Origin: CAYNFH01 sp964396385
GTDB lineage: Bacteria; Armatimonadota; Chthonomonadetes; Chthonomonadales; CAJBBX01
Assembly: GCA_964396385.1 (NCBI GenBank)
Contig: CAYNFH010000109.1
Span: 1-20,904 of the forward strand
Direction of reading: 5' to 3'
DNA length: 20,904 nucleotides
Below the pieces are notes generated by a model that was not told where the DNA came from, ran no database searches, and saw only the letters and a list, made by a program, of their open reading frames with translations. Position numbers and translations under genes: made by a program. Positions within the stretch are counted from its first letter, which is position 1. Every line of letters begins with the position of its first letter. Below are positions 13,002 through 20,904 of this stretch, in pieces.

Positions 13002-15332
13002 ATGCTCGCACTGCTTGCTATTCTCGCTATTCCCCAGCCGGTGAAGGCGCCGGCCGTGAACTTCGCAAGAGACGTGCTGCCCGCGCTGCGGGCGGACTGC
13101 TTCCAGTGCCACGGCCCCCAGCGCCAGAGCGGCGGGCTCCGGCTCGATTCGCGCACCGCCGCCATCCGAGCCGGCGTGATCCAGCCGGGCCACGGTGCGG
13201 AGAGCCTCCTGGTCCAGCGCCTGCTGGGCGCGGGCGGGAAGGCTCGGATGCCGCTGGGGTTCGCTCCCTTGCCCGCGCAGCAGATCGCGAAGATCCGCGC
13301 CTGGATCGACCAGGGCGCCCCCTGGACGGCCAGTTCCACGAAGCACTGGGCCTACGTCAAGCCTGTCCGGCCGCTGCCGCCGGTGGTCAAAGAGGCGAGC
13401 TGGTGCAGGAACGCGATCGACCGGTTTGTTGTGGCCCGTCTGGAGAAGGAGCATCTCAAGCCATCGCCTCCCGCGTCCCGTGAGGTCCTGATCCGCCGCG
13501 TCTACCTGGACCTGATCGGGCTGCCGCCGAGCCTGAAGGAGGTGGACGCCCTCCTGGCGGACTCCCGTCCGGACGCCTACGAGCGGCTCGTGGACCGGCT
13601 GCTGGCCTCGCCGCACTACGGAGAGCGGTGGGCGACCCCATGGTTGGACCTCGCGCGCTACGCCGACACCAACGGATACGAGAAGGACAACCGCCGCTCC
13701 ATCTGGCCGTTCCGTGATTGGGTGATACACGCCCTGAACGCGGACATGCCGTTCGACCAGTTCACCATCGAGCAGATAGCCGGGGACCTGCTGCCCAATT
13801 CCACGCTTGAGCAGAAGGTAGCGACCGGCTTCCAACGCAACACGATGCTGAACGAAGAGGGCGGTGTCGACAAGGAAGAGCAGCGGTGGCTCACGCAGGT
13901 GGACCGGGTCGGCACCACGGGCACCGTGTGGCTGGGCACCACCACCGCGTGCACCCAGTGCCACGACCACAAGTACGATCCGTTCACCCAGAAGGAGTTC
14001 TATCAGCTCTCCGCCTTCTACGAGCATACGAACGAGCCGTCCATCAACATCCCCTCGCCGGAGAACGTGGCAAAGGTGCAATCGCTCCAGATGGAGATCG
14101 GCAGGCTGGAGCAGCAGGCAGCACACCCGGCGCCCGACCAGAAGGATCTTCCGGCGGTCAAGGCAAGACTCGCCGAGGCAAAGAAGGAGCTGGCCGCGGC
14201 TGAGGGTCCGTCCACCCTCGTGATGGAGGAGACGCAGGACGCGCAGATCCCCAGCGCCTACGTACGCATCAAGGGCGCTTACCTGAGCAAGGGCGAGCTG
14301 GTGCAGGCCGGAACGCCGGCCGTGCTGAACCCGTGGCGCTCCGCGTGGCCCCGGAACCGTCTGGGCCTGGCATACTGGCTGGTCGACAAGGACAACCCTC
14401 TGACCGCGCGCGTGCAGGTGAACCGGCTGTGGGAGCAGTGCTTCGGCCGGGGCATTGTGGAGACCAGCGGCGACTTCGGCACCCAGGGCACACCCCCAAC
14501 CCATCCGGAGCTGCTGGACTGGCTGGCGTGCGAATTCATGAGTCCGGGTGTTCAGGTGTTCAGGTGTTCAGGTGTTCAGGATTCCGGTCTTTCGACTCCC
14601 TGGTCTCTAAAGCACATCCTGCGGCTCATCGTCACGAGCGCGACGTACCGGCAATCATCGCGGATGACGCCGGAGCTGAGGGAGCGGGACCCGGATAACC
14701 GGCTGCTGGCTCGGGGGCCGCGGTTTCGGATGCCGGCGGAGATGATCCGGGACGTTTCGCTGGAGGCGGCGGGGCAGCTCAGCCATAAGCTGGGCGGACC
14801 GCCGGTGTTCCCCGTCCAGCCCGAGGGGATCTGGGACGTGCCGTACAGCGGCGACAAGTGGGTCACGAGCCCAGGCGAGGACAAGTACCGGCGTGGAGTG
14901 TACACCTTCTGGCGGCGCTCGGCCCCGTACCCGGAGTTTGTCGCCTTTGACGCCACGAGCCGGGAGTTCTGCACCGTGCGGCGGGTCCGAACAAATACGC
15001 CGCTCCAGGCGCTCACCACCCTGAACGATGCCGCGTACTTCGAGGCGGCGCAGGCGCTCGCGCGGAGGATGGAGCGCGAAGGCGGAACAGACCCGGCCGC
15101 GCAGATCACGTACGGGTTCCGGCTGTGCGTCACGCGCCGCCCGGATGCGCGGGAGCTGGACCGGCTGCTCGCGCTCTACCGCCAGGAGCTCGCTCACTAT
15201 CAGGCCCGGGCCGGGGACGCTAAGAAGGCCGCGGGCCCGAACCCGGCAGCCGCTGACGCGGCCCGGACGGCAGCGCTGACCGTGGTCGCAAACGTGCTGC
15301 TGAATCTGGACGAAACGCTTTGTAAGGGATGA
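13002..15332 (+). CDS. PSCyt1 / DUF1549 / DUF1553 cytochrome-like protein
   Basis: The 776-residue protein has the standard planctomycete-type order. A short N-terminal hydrophobic segment (1-16) leads to a PSCyt1 cytochrome-c-like region with CFQCH heme motif at 33-37, then DUF1549 (about 130-350) with a second CTQCH at 317-321, a charged coiled-coil-like linker (about 355-405) and DUF1553 to the end. These secreted proteins are common in Planctomycetota and Verrucomicrobiota beside DUF1501 genes; a redox or polysaccharide-related role is suspected but unproven. The ATG at 13002 is eight bases from a TATAAT box. Odd: four GTGTTCAG octamers add about 17 residues near 515-532, between LACEFM and WSLKHILRL, which are normally almost adjacent in the family. 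Confidence 0.92.
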   Translation: MLALLAILAIPQPVKAPAVNFARDVLPALRADCFQCHGPQRQSGGLRLDSRTAAIRAGVIQPGHGAESLLVQRLLGAGGKARMPLGFAPLPAQQIAKIRAWIDQGAPWTASSTKHWAYVKPVRPLPPVVKEASWCRNAIDRFVVARLEKEHLKPSPPASREVLIRRVYLDLIGLPPSLKEVDALLADSRPDAYERLVDRLLASPHYGERWATPWLDLARYADTNGYEKDNRRSIWPFRDWVIHALNADMPFDQFTIEQIAGDLLPNSTLEQKVATGFQRNTMLNEEGGVDKEEQRWLTQVDRVGTTGTVWLGTTTACTQCHDHKYDPFTQKEFYQLSAFYEHTNEPSINIPSPENVAKVQSLQMEIGRLEQQAAHPAPDQKDLPAVKARLAEAKKELAAAEGPSTLVMEETQDAQIPSAYVRIKGAYLSKGELVQAGTPAVLNPWRSAWPRNRLGLAYWLVDKDNPLTARVQVNRLWEQCFGRGIVETSGDFGTQGTPPTHPELLDWLACEFMSPGVQVFRCSGVQDSGLSTPWSLKHILRLIVTSATYRQSSRMTPELRERDPDNRLLARGPRFRMPAEMIRDVSLEAAGQLSHKLGGPPVFPVQPEGIWDVPYSGDKWVTSPGEDKYRRGVYTFWRRSAPYPEFVAFDATSREFCTVRRVRTNTPLQALTTLNDAAYFEAAQALARRMEREGGTDPAAQITYGFRLCVTRRPDARELDRLLALYRQELAHYQARAGDAKKAAGPNPAAADAARTAALTVVANVLLNLDETLCKG
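14548..14579. repeat. Octamer tandem repeat GTGTTCAG inside the DUF1553 region
   Basis: Four exact tandem copies of GTGTTCAG run from 14548 to 14579. Flanking copies of a short TCCGG motif lie at 14543-14547 and 14583-14587. The 32-base block and its flanks encode a low-complexity peptide (PGVQVFRCSGVQDSG) in a helical stretch of DUF1553 where relatives have almost nothing. The frame is kept. Confidence 0.9.
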
Positions 15333-15345
15333 GGGGTGCTGGTTG

Positions 15346-15363
15346 AAGGATGAGGGATGAAGG

Positions 15364-15373
<10 letters not shown>
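15346..15373. repeat. Heptamer tandem repeat AAGGATG carrying the DUF1501 start codon
   Basis: Four tandem 7-mers, AAGGATG, AGGGATG, AAGGATG and AAGGATG, run from 15346 to 15373. Each carries an AAGG/AGGG Shine-Dalgarno-like core and an ATG. Only the ATG at 15364 opens the DUF1501 frame; the one at 15371 is in another frame that soon stops. Looser copies (GGGATGA, GGTTGAA) extend the tract back to about 15327. Confidence 0.85.
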
Positions 15374-16842
<1,469 letters not shown>

Positions 16843-16857
16843 CTCGACTAAACCGCG

Positions 16858-17190
16858 TCAGCTCGAGTGGTAGACCTTGTAGGCGACGACCAAGACTGCC
16901 TCCTCCTCCAAGGCGTTATAGGCGGCTTGACGGAGCTTATCGGTAAACAGCGAGAGCGACTGGAGGTTGGCGTCAAACCGGATCGCCGCGTCGGTGTAAA
17001 TCAGGCTGATGCGATCCTGCACCGGCAGCCCGGCTTGAGAAAGGTAACTTCCCGCCAGGCCGTGAGTCACAGTGCAGCCACCAAAGGTGTAGGTGAATTC
17101 TTGTTCTAGGGCGAGCAGAAGACGCTGATAGGAGGGGGTGGGCAGATCGGGAATGTAGACTTCAACTCTTGCCTTTTCGGACAGTGGCAA
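16858..17190 (-). CDS. Hypothetical protein of 110 residues
   Basis: I do not recognise a named family. The start is best placed at TTG 17190, because GGAGGGAG lies seven bases upstream; a TTG at 17214 is the alternative. The protein begins RVEVYIPDLPTPSYQRLLLA, has a central EFTYTFGGCTVTHGL segment and ends with a helical EEEAVLVVAYKVYHSS stretch, so it looks like a compact alpha/beta domain. It overlaps the small basic protein encoded just upstream by 29 bases, which implies coupled translation. It is convergent with the DUF1501 gene, with 15 bases between the stops. A two-gene toxin-antitoxin-like unit is one possibility, without direct support. Confidence 0.65.
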   Translation of the reverse strand: MPLSEKARVEVYIPDLPTPSYQRLLLALEQEFTYTFGGCTVTHGLAGSYLSQAGLPVQDRISLIYTDAAIRFDANLQSLSLFTDKLRQAAYNALEEEAVLVVAYKVYHSS

Positions 17191-17329
17191 TGAACTGCTC
17201 CCTCCGCTCGTCAAATGCCTCCATCCGCTTGAGCGTCTCTTCCTCGGACAGCTTGGCCCGCTTGGGCCGCTGCACCTTTACCTCCTGCACTTCCTTCAGC
17301 TTCTTTGCCACAGTTTTGCCTCCTGCCAT
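17162..17329 (-). CDS. Small basic protein, partner of the 110-residue gene
   Basis: From the ATG at 17329 this encodes 55 residues, MAGGKTVAKKLKEVQEVKVQ to a basic C-terminus RKGKS, rich in Lys, Arg and Glu and probably helical. A GTG at 17359 would add ten residues. The ribosome-binding site is weak in both cases. The gene overlaps the following one by 29 bases. Charged composition and small size would suit a nucleic-acid-binding or antitoxin-like protein, but no motif proves it. Confidence 0.55.
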   Translation of the reverse strand: MAGGKTVAKKLKEVQEVKVQRPKRAKLSEEETLKRMEAFDERREQFIATVRKGKS

Positions 17330-17398
17330 CTGTATGCAACCGTCCTTCCATTGTAACACGCAGCCCGACTCGATCTGCGGCCAACCCCGCCATTCAGT

Positions 17399-18247
17399 TC
17401 AGACCCGAGGAAGCGACTTCAGGGCCATGGCGCCAGACGGATCCATGGTCACATCATCGTCCGGGGTTACCTGTAGTACGCCTACACCGTTGCGCTCGAA
17501 GTTGATTACGAGACAGAACGGCTTCTTGGCGACAAGGCAATAGTAATACCCTTGAGCGTAGTTCCGCCACTTGAGGGCTGTATTGGCCCAGTTCTCAGCT
17601 TTCACCTCAACCACGAGAACGTCTTCGACAAGGATGTCCAACTGTCTCGGGCTGGCGCCGGGGACTAGCACCGAGAAAGACGGATCTACGCCGATGCCTT
17701 CTCGCCTCAGCCGGTTTGCAAGGGCCAGGTGGAAATCCCTCTCTACGAGCTTCGTTCCCGGCCTACCGAAGCATTCACGACGGACCAATTCCGCGTGCCT
17801 CAGTATGCCCTCTGATATCTGAGCCAAGCCTCGAGGCATGCCAATGCTCTCCCGCTGGCCGGCATCCTCGCGCGAATCGGGCGGTTGGGCGCCATAGGTG
17901 GCGGAACCCGCAGGCGACGGAATGCACAGTTGGAGCACCTGGCCGCCGTCGCCGTTTTCCCATCTCCAGCAGCCCCACGTTCTCTGTTCTGTCCTCGTAG
18001 AGGCTAGCCGGCAGTAGTGCTCACTTACCCGGAGCGCCTCCGTTCGATTTCCGAAGGCGTTTTGCACCGTGATTCCAGGCGCACGAAAGCTTGGCAGTGG
18101 CTCACAATGGTCGGGTTCGACCTCGTCAGGGTGTTTCCCATAGGCCCTGTAGATTCGCCACACGTGGCGGCCCCGTTCATCGGCATCCAAGTACAGTTGC
18201 CGAAGAGCGCCTTGTGCCCAGCCAAGTTGACCTGTTTGCTGTCGCAT
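17399..18247 (-). CDS. PD-(D/E)XK nuclease-like protein, GxxExxY type, with an unassigned N-terminal region
   Basis: The C-terminal 140 of 282 residues look like the GxxExxY/PD-(D/E)XK fold: GTKLVERDF (164-172) in place of the GxxExxY signature, then RQLDILVEDVLVVEVKA with Asp204, Glu214 and Lys216 as the D...ExK catalytic set, a YAQGYYYCLV helix and the LVINF strand. Relatives are presumed nucleases of unknown target, often found in mobile regions. The N-terminal half, with several Trp and Cys, matches nothing I know. The ATG at 18247 has a good AGGAAGAG ribosome-binding site and overlaps the upstream stop as TAATG. GC content is lower than in neighbours (30/60 in 17581-17640). Confidence 0.72.
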   Translation of the reverse strand: MRQQTGQLGWAQGALRQLYLDADERGRHVWRIYRAYGKHPDEVEPDHCEPLPSFRAPGITVQNAFGNRTEALRVSEHYCRLASTRTEQRTWGCWRWENGDGGQVLQLCIPSPAGSATYGAQPPDSREDAGQRESIGMPRGLAQISEGILRHAELVRRECFGRPGTKLVERDFHLALANRLRREGIGVDPSFSVLVPGASPRQLDILVEDVLVVEVKAENWANTALKWRNYAQGYYYCLVAKKPFCLVINFERNGVGVLQVTPDDDVTMDPSGAMALKSLPRV

Positions 18248-18612
18248 TAGCTCTTCCTATTCCCCGTAAGACGTATCCACAAGCGTATGTACACGGGCGC
18301 GGGGAATCTCACTTGTCCTGGACTGAGCGGCATGCGCGGTGCGCGCTCCCGTTGGTTCTGAGCATTTTTCGTCGTTACCCGGTCGTGAGCGAGTGTCCTG
18401 TGCCCAACAACATCGACGCGACAGGGCAACTCCGCCCTCTCGGATTCGTCGAGCGAACGAAGCACGGTGCACTGAAGGGCCTCAGAGTAGTATTGCACTC
18501 GCAGGTCACGGCCGTCGGGTCCAACGACTATCGCGCCGCCGGACACACTCCAGCCGGTCTCGTTGTACTGCTCAATCGCGCAAGGCTCCCAGACAAAATG
18601 GTTGAGTCGCAT
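18247..18612 (-). CDS. Hypothetical protein of 121 residues, coupled to the nuclease
   Basis: I do not recognise it. The ATG at 18612 follows GAGGGA by a few bases; a longer reading frame back to TTG 18840 exists but lacks a ribosome-binding site. The N-terminal half (NHFVWEPCAIEQYNETGW, then a GGAIVVGPDGRDLRVQYYSE hairpin-like stretch) looks like a small beta-rich domain. The C-terminal third is basic and less protein-like. The stop overlaps the nuclease ATG as TAATG. An opposite-strand reading frame spans much of the same DNA, but the Shine-Dalgarno and coupling favour this strand. Confidence 0.5.
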   Translation of the reverse strand: MRLNHFVWEPCAIEQYNETGWSVSGGAIVVGPDGRDLRVQYYSEALQCTVLRSLDESERAELPCRVDVVGHRTLAHDRVTTKNAQNQRERAPRMPLSPGQVRFPAPVYIRLWIRLTGNRKS

Positions 18613-18953
18613 TGTTCCCTCGTGGCAGACGGAAACGGGCGCGGCGACCGCCGGACTGGGTGGCAAGCTCAATGCCGGAACCGACGCGCAAGCTAGGGCA
18701 GTTGCAGTTCCCGGCGCGTGTCCCGTGATTGCACTTTGGAAGGTGCAGTTGAAGCGCGCTCCGGTAACGGAAAGTACGAGCAGTAAACGCAAACATCCTG
18801 TCGCGCCAGTTAGTCGAAGACCAGGGGACCGGCCGCACAACTTCCTGATTCTCTAGACGTTGCCATTGTAGTCCACGCAATCGTGAGCCGAGGTCGAGAT
18901 GTTCCAGTTTCCCCGGCTCAGCACGGCAGCGTGCTGACTGTATATCGCTTTCC
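18613..18953. other. Gap without a supported gene
   Basis: These 341 bases separate the VWA gene from the hypothetical/nuclease pair, all on the minus strand. An in-frame extension of the 121-residue protein reaches 18840 and has a hydrophobic run (CLRLLLVLSVTG), but there is no ribosome-binding site. A TACAAT hexamer on the minus strand near 18850 lacks a spaced -35. A hairpin lies at 18920-18939. I see no RNA gene or tandem repeat here. Confidence 0.5.
18920..18939 (-). terminator. Hairpin just after the VWA gene
   Basis: A perfect 8-bp stem, TCAGCACG with CGTGCTGA, and a 4-base loop starts 14 bases past the VWA stop codon. No U-rich tract follows it on the minus strand, so it is only a weak candidate terminator or an mRNA 3'-end stabiliser. 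Confidence 0.35.
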
Positions 18954-20183
18954 CTACTTCCGCGTGTGGCGGGTGTTGTGGGAGCGGGCGAGGCGAGTCT
19001 TGCGCTCTAGCTCGGTTAGCCCGCTGGCCAGGTCGTCCGCACGCTGTGAGACCGGAGCGGCAGCCTGAGGTGCGAGGGCGGCGTAGGCGCAAGCGCGGGC
19101 CTTCAGGGAGGTTGTGGCTCCCGCATAGTCACCGGATCGCTCCATGATCAGGGCTTCCGCCTCCGCGTGCGCCAGGTCTACTTCCGCGGCGCGGTCGACC
19201 ACCTCCTGGATGCGGGGAGCGCTGGCTACTTCGCCGGAAGGGGCGTAGAGCAGGACCGCCTTGATCCGGTCGGTCTCGCGTCCATCCTCGCCCAGGTAGG
19301 TCAGCTCGGAGTGCAGCTCCACGCGGGAGCCCACCACGCCCGCCGGGACTTGCAGGCGGAAGTACACGTTCCGCTGCTGGCCCGCGAAGAGGTCGCCGAG
19401 CGGGATCCGTATCCGGCCGCCCTTCTTCTCGGCAGGCAGCCCGCCCAACAGCTCCGCCTCGACACCCTCCTGCGTGTAGACGTCCAGAGCGGCGTCACGC
19501 GCCACGGTGGCCAGCAGCTCGCCCAGCTCCCGGCGGAAGACGCCGGGAATCTGCTTCGGGCTCTCGATGAAGTAGAAATGCCCACCGCCGTGCTCCGCCA
19601 TGCGGCTGAGCAGGTGCTCGTTGAAGTCGATGCCGACCCCGAAGGTGGAGGTTGAGACCCGCCGCGAGTTCAGTTCCCTGGCATGTTTCACTATCTCCTC
19701 GGGGTCTGTAAGGCCGTGGTTCGCGAGGCCGTCCGTTAGCAGCAGCGCGCGGTTGACTCCCTCGTCCATGAGCCATTCCGCCACTTCCGCCGCGCCGCGC
19801 AGCCAGCCGCCGGCCAGGTCCGTCGAGCCTCCGTCGCGGAGCGCCTCGATGCTCTTGCGCATTGCCTTCCGGTTCTCGAGAGTGGCGCGCTGGCTGGGTG
19901 CGAGCAGCAGGACCTCATCATCGTACGCCACGAGCGCGACGCGGTCGGGCTCTGAGAGCAGGTCCAGCACATGGCAGGCGGCCTGCTTAACGAAGGAAAG
20001 CTTTTCGCCCGCCATAGAGCCGCTGCGGTCGATGATGAGCGCGATGTTGAGCGGCGGCCGGTCTTCGCGCGCGGGCGCCTTTGCGGCGGTGATCGCCAGC
20101 TCGACAAACCGTTCCGTAGCAGCGGACGCGTCTACCAGGGCGCAGTCCGTGCGGATGGCCAGATTCAGGGTATTGCTGGACAT
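18954..20183 (-). CDS. von Willebrand factor type A (VWA) domain protein
   Basis: From the ATG at 20183, chosen for its GGAGAGGAG Shine-Dalgarno, the protein has 409 residues. A VWA domain spans about 45-215, with the MIDAS motif IIDRSGSMAG (Asp52, Ser54, Ser56), a downstream GGSTDLAGG Thr and LLLTDGLANHG Asp. A beta-rich region follows (about 235-310), with a helical C-terminus (about 320-400). There is no signal peptide or membrane segment, so it is probably cytosolic. VWA domains mediate metal-dependent protein interactions. It follows the MerR gene by 37 bases on the same strand, so it is likely in its operon. Confidence 0.92.
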   Translation of the reverse strand: MSSNTLNLAIRTDCALVDASAATERFVELAITAAKAPAREDRPPLNIALIIDRSGSMAGEKLSFVKQAACHVLDLLSEPDRVALVAYDDEVLLLAPSQRATLENRKAMRKSIEALRDGGSTDLAGGWLRGAAEVAEWLMDEGVNRALLLTDGLANHGLTDPEEIVKHARELNSRRVSTSTFGVGIDFNEHLLSRMAEHGGGHFYFIESPKQIPGVFRRELGELLATVARDAALDVYTQEGVEAELLGGLPAEKKGGRIRIPLGDLFAGQQRNVYFRLQVPAGVVGSRVELHSELTYLGEDGRETDRIKAVLLYAPSGEVASAPRIQEVVDRAAEVDLAHAEAEALIMERSGDYAGATTSLKARACAYAALAPQAAAPVSQRADDLASGLTELERKTRLARSHNTRHTRK

Positions 20184-20220
20184 GACTCCTCTCCTTCCGG
20201 TCCCTTCGGGACTACAACGA

Positions 20221-20832
20221 CTATCGAAACCGCCTTGCCTGCTCCACAAGCTGCTTCACCAATGTCTGGAGGTCTGGGGGCAGCGGCTCCCGGACGTGGA
20301 GCTCCACGCCGGGCGCAAGAATGGTCCGCTGCCACTGCTCCGTTGGTGCCGACTGGATGCGCGTGCGCCCGGGCAGTATCCCGGCGGCGCCTCCGGACGC
20401 CGGATCGGAGCGTTTCTGAGTGGACAGCAAGCGAGCGATGTACGCCGAGGCACTGTCCCGCGTCTGGGGCGGGGCCGGCGCGTGCGCCGGCAAAGCGCCA
20501 GGCGTGGGGGACGCGGCGGACTCCGTATGCTGCTCCAGTTCAGAGAGCATGGCGCGCACGCCGGCTTGGTCCAGCCCCTCGATGCGGCGCCGGATCTCTC
20601 CAAGCGGCAGGTAGGCGTCCTTCAGGCGGCCGATGAGGCGCAGCCGGTCCAAGTGCTCCACGGTGTAGAGGGCATACCGGCCGTCGGTCTCCGGCTGGGG
20701 CAGGAGTCCCTCGGCGGTATAGAACCGCACCGTGCGCGCCGTGACGCCCGCCCGCTCCGCCAGCTCGCCAATGGTGTACCGTGTCTCGCTCACAGTGTGT
20801 CGCTCGCTCCGTCTTTGCTCAGGCCCTTGCAT
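20221..20832 (-). CDS. MerR family transcriptional regulator
   Basis: The N-terminal winged helix-turn-helix is clear: RYTIGELAERAGVTARTVRF (18-37) followed by YTAEGLLP, GRYALY and the helix LDRLRLIGRLKDAYLPLGEI. A coiled helix (about 84-103) and a Pro/Ala-rich linker lead to a C-terminal segment with TILAPGVELHVREPLP. The effector region lacks the Cys pattern of metal-sensing MerR proteins, so the inducer is unknown. ATG 20832 is used here; GTG 20793 would start closer to the domain, and neither has a good Shine-Dalgarno. On the minus strand TATACC (20841-20846) stands eight bases before the ATG, so a leaderless message is possible, but no fair -35 is seen. The VWA gene follows. Confidence 0.85.
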   Translation of the reverse strand: MQGPEQRRSERHTVSETRYTIGELAERAGVTARTVRFYTAEGLLPQPETDGRYALYTVEHLDRLRLIGRLKDAYLPLGEIRRRIEGLDQAGVRAMLSELEQHTESAASPTPGALPAHAPAPPQTRDSASAYIARLLSTQKRSDPASGGAAGILPGRTRIQSAPTEQWQRTILAPGVELHVREPLPPDLQTLVKQLVEQARRFR

Positions 20833-20860
20833 GCTGTAGTGGTATATCCGTAGGGGCGGC

Positions 20861-20904
20861 CCTGTGTGGCCGCCCGTCCGGTGGGCTGCGGGCGGCCACA
20901 CAGG
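20861..20904. repeat. Long perfect inverted repeat at the window edge
   Basis: Bases 20861-20875 (CCTGTGTGGCCGCCC) pair perfectly with 20890-20904 across a 14-base loop. The left flank TATCCGTAGGGGCGGC probably pairs with sequence past the window end, so the full palindrome may be longer. It lies just upstream of the MerR gene. The GTAGGGGCGGCC-type core resembles interspersed palindromic sequences I recall from many high-GC genomes. Confidence 0.85.

Noticed and set aside
12996..14504. Long minus-strand open frame opposite the DUF1549 gene
   Set aside because: The plus frame has PSCyt1 and DUF1549 motifs; the reverse translation is a compositional shadow.
18091..18696. Plus-strand open frame of about 200 codons over the 121-residue gene
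   Set aside because: No ribosome-binding site or recognisable domain, while the minus strand has a Shine-Dalgarno at 18612 and a TAATG coupling to the nuclease. Not fully excluded.
18613..18840. Extension of the 121-residue protein to TTG 18840 as a signal peptide
   Set aside because: There is a hydrophobic run but no ribosome-binding site, and the ATG at 18612 has a good one.

Overview
This is a GC-rich bacterial chromosome segment, roughly 60-70% GC in most genes. Its gene content is typical of Planctomycetota, Armatimonadota, Acidobacteriota and similar lineages: a PSCyt1/DUF1549/DUF1553 protein beside a DUF1501 protein, secreted FG-GAP/VCBS proteins, a PQQ-type sugar dehydrogenase, DUF3500, and paired Gfo/Idh/MocA and TIM-barrel sugar enzymes. 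I cannot fix the phylum from sequence alone; Armatimonadota or a planctomycete relative is my best guess.

Layout. 1-263: 3' end of a type IIA topoisomerase B subunit (gyrB-like). 264-442: two twin hairpins and a terminator-like hairpin between convergent genes. 443-799: a zinc-ribbon gene on the minus strand with its promoter and a structured leader. 891-4252: a tightly packed minus-strand operon (TIM-barrel isomerase, Gfo/Idh/MocA oxidoreductase, FIST sensor). 4417-6631: a divergent promoter, a D-tagatose-3-epimerase-family gene and a secreted VCBS protein. 6731-10474: a very large TPR/VCBS/ASPIC-UnbV lipoprotein. 10539-12852: DUF3500 and a PQQ-type dehydrogenase. 12965-16842: a promoter that probably makes a leaderless mRNA, then the DUF1549/DUF1553 and DUF1501 genes. 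16858-18612: a small lower-GC minus-strand island of unfamiliar genes, including a PD-(D/E)XK nuclease of GxxExxY type. 18954-20832: a MerR regulator and VWA protein operon.

How the genes work together. The isomerases, oxidoreductase, secreted dehydrogenase, lipoprotein and DUF1549/DUF1553/DUF1501 proteins look like a carbohydrate oxidation and breakdown neighbourhood with much of its machinery outside the cytoplasm. The FIST protein may sense a small molecule for it. This is inference from families and order; no substrate is visible in the sequence.

The most striking feature is non-coding. Almost every intergenic gap in the GC-rich part carries its own short tandem repeat with a 7-, 8- or 10-bp unit, often with a second inverted arm. 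Closely similar tracts lie inside two long coding sequences without breaking the frame. The unit differs at each locus while the architecture recurs. The two lower-GC segments (about 6731-9000 and 16858-18612) show none of these tracts. This repeat system is the best candidate here for something undescribed.
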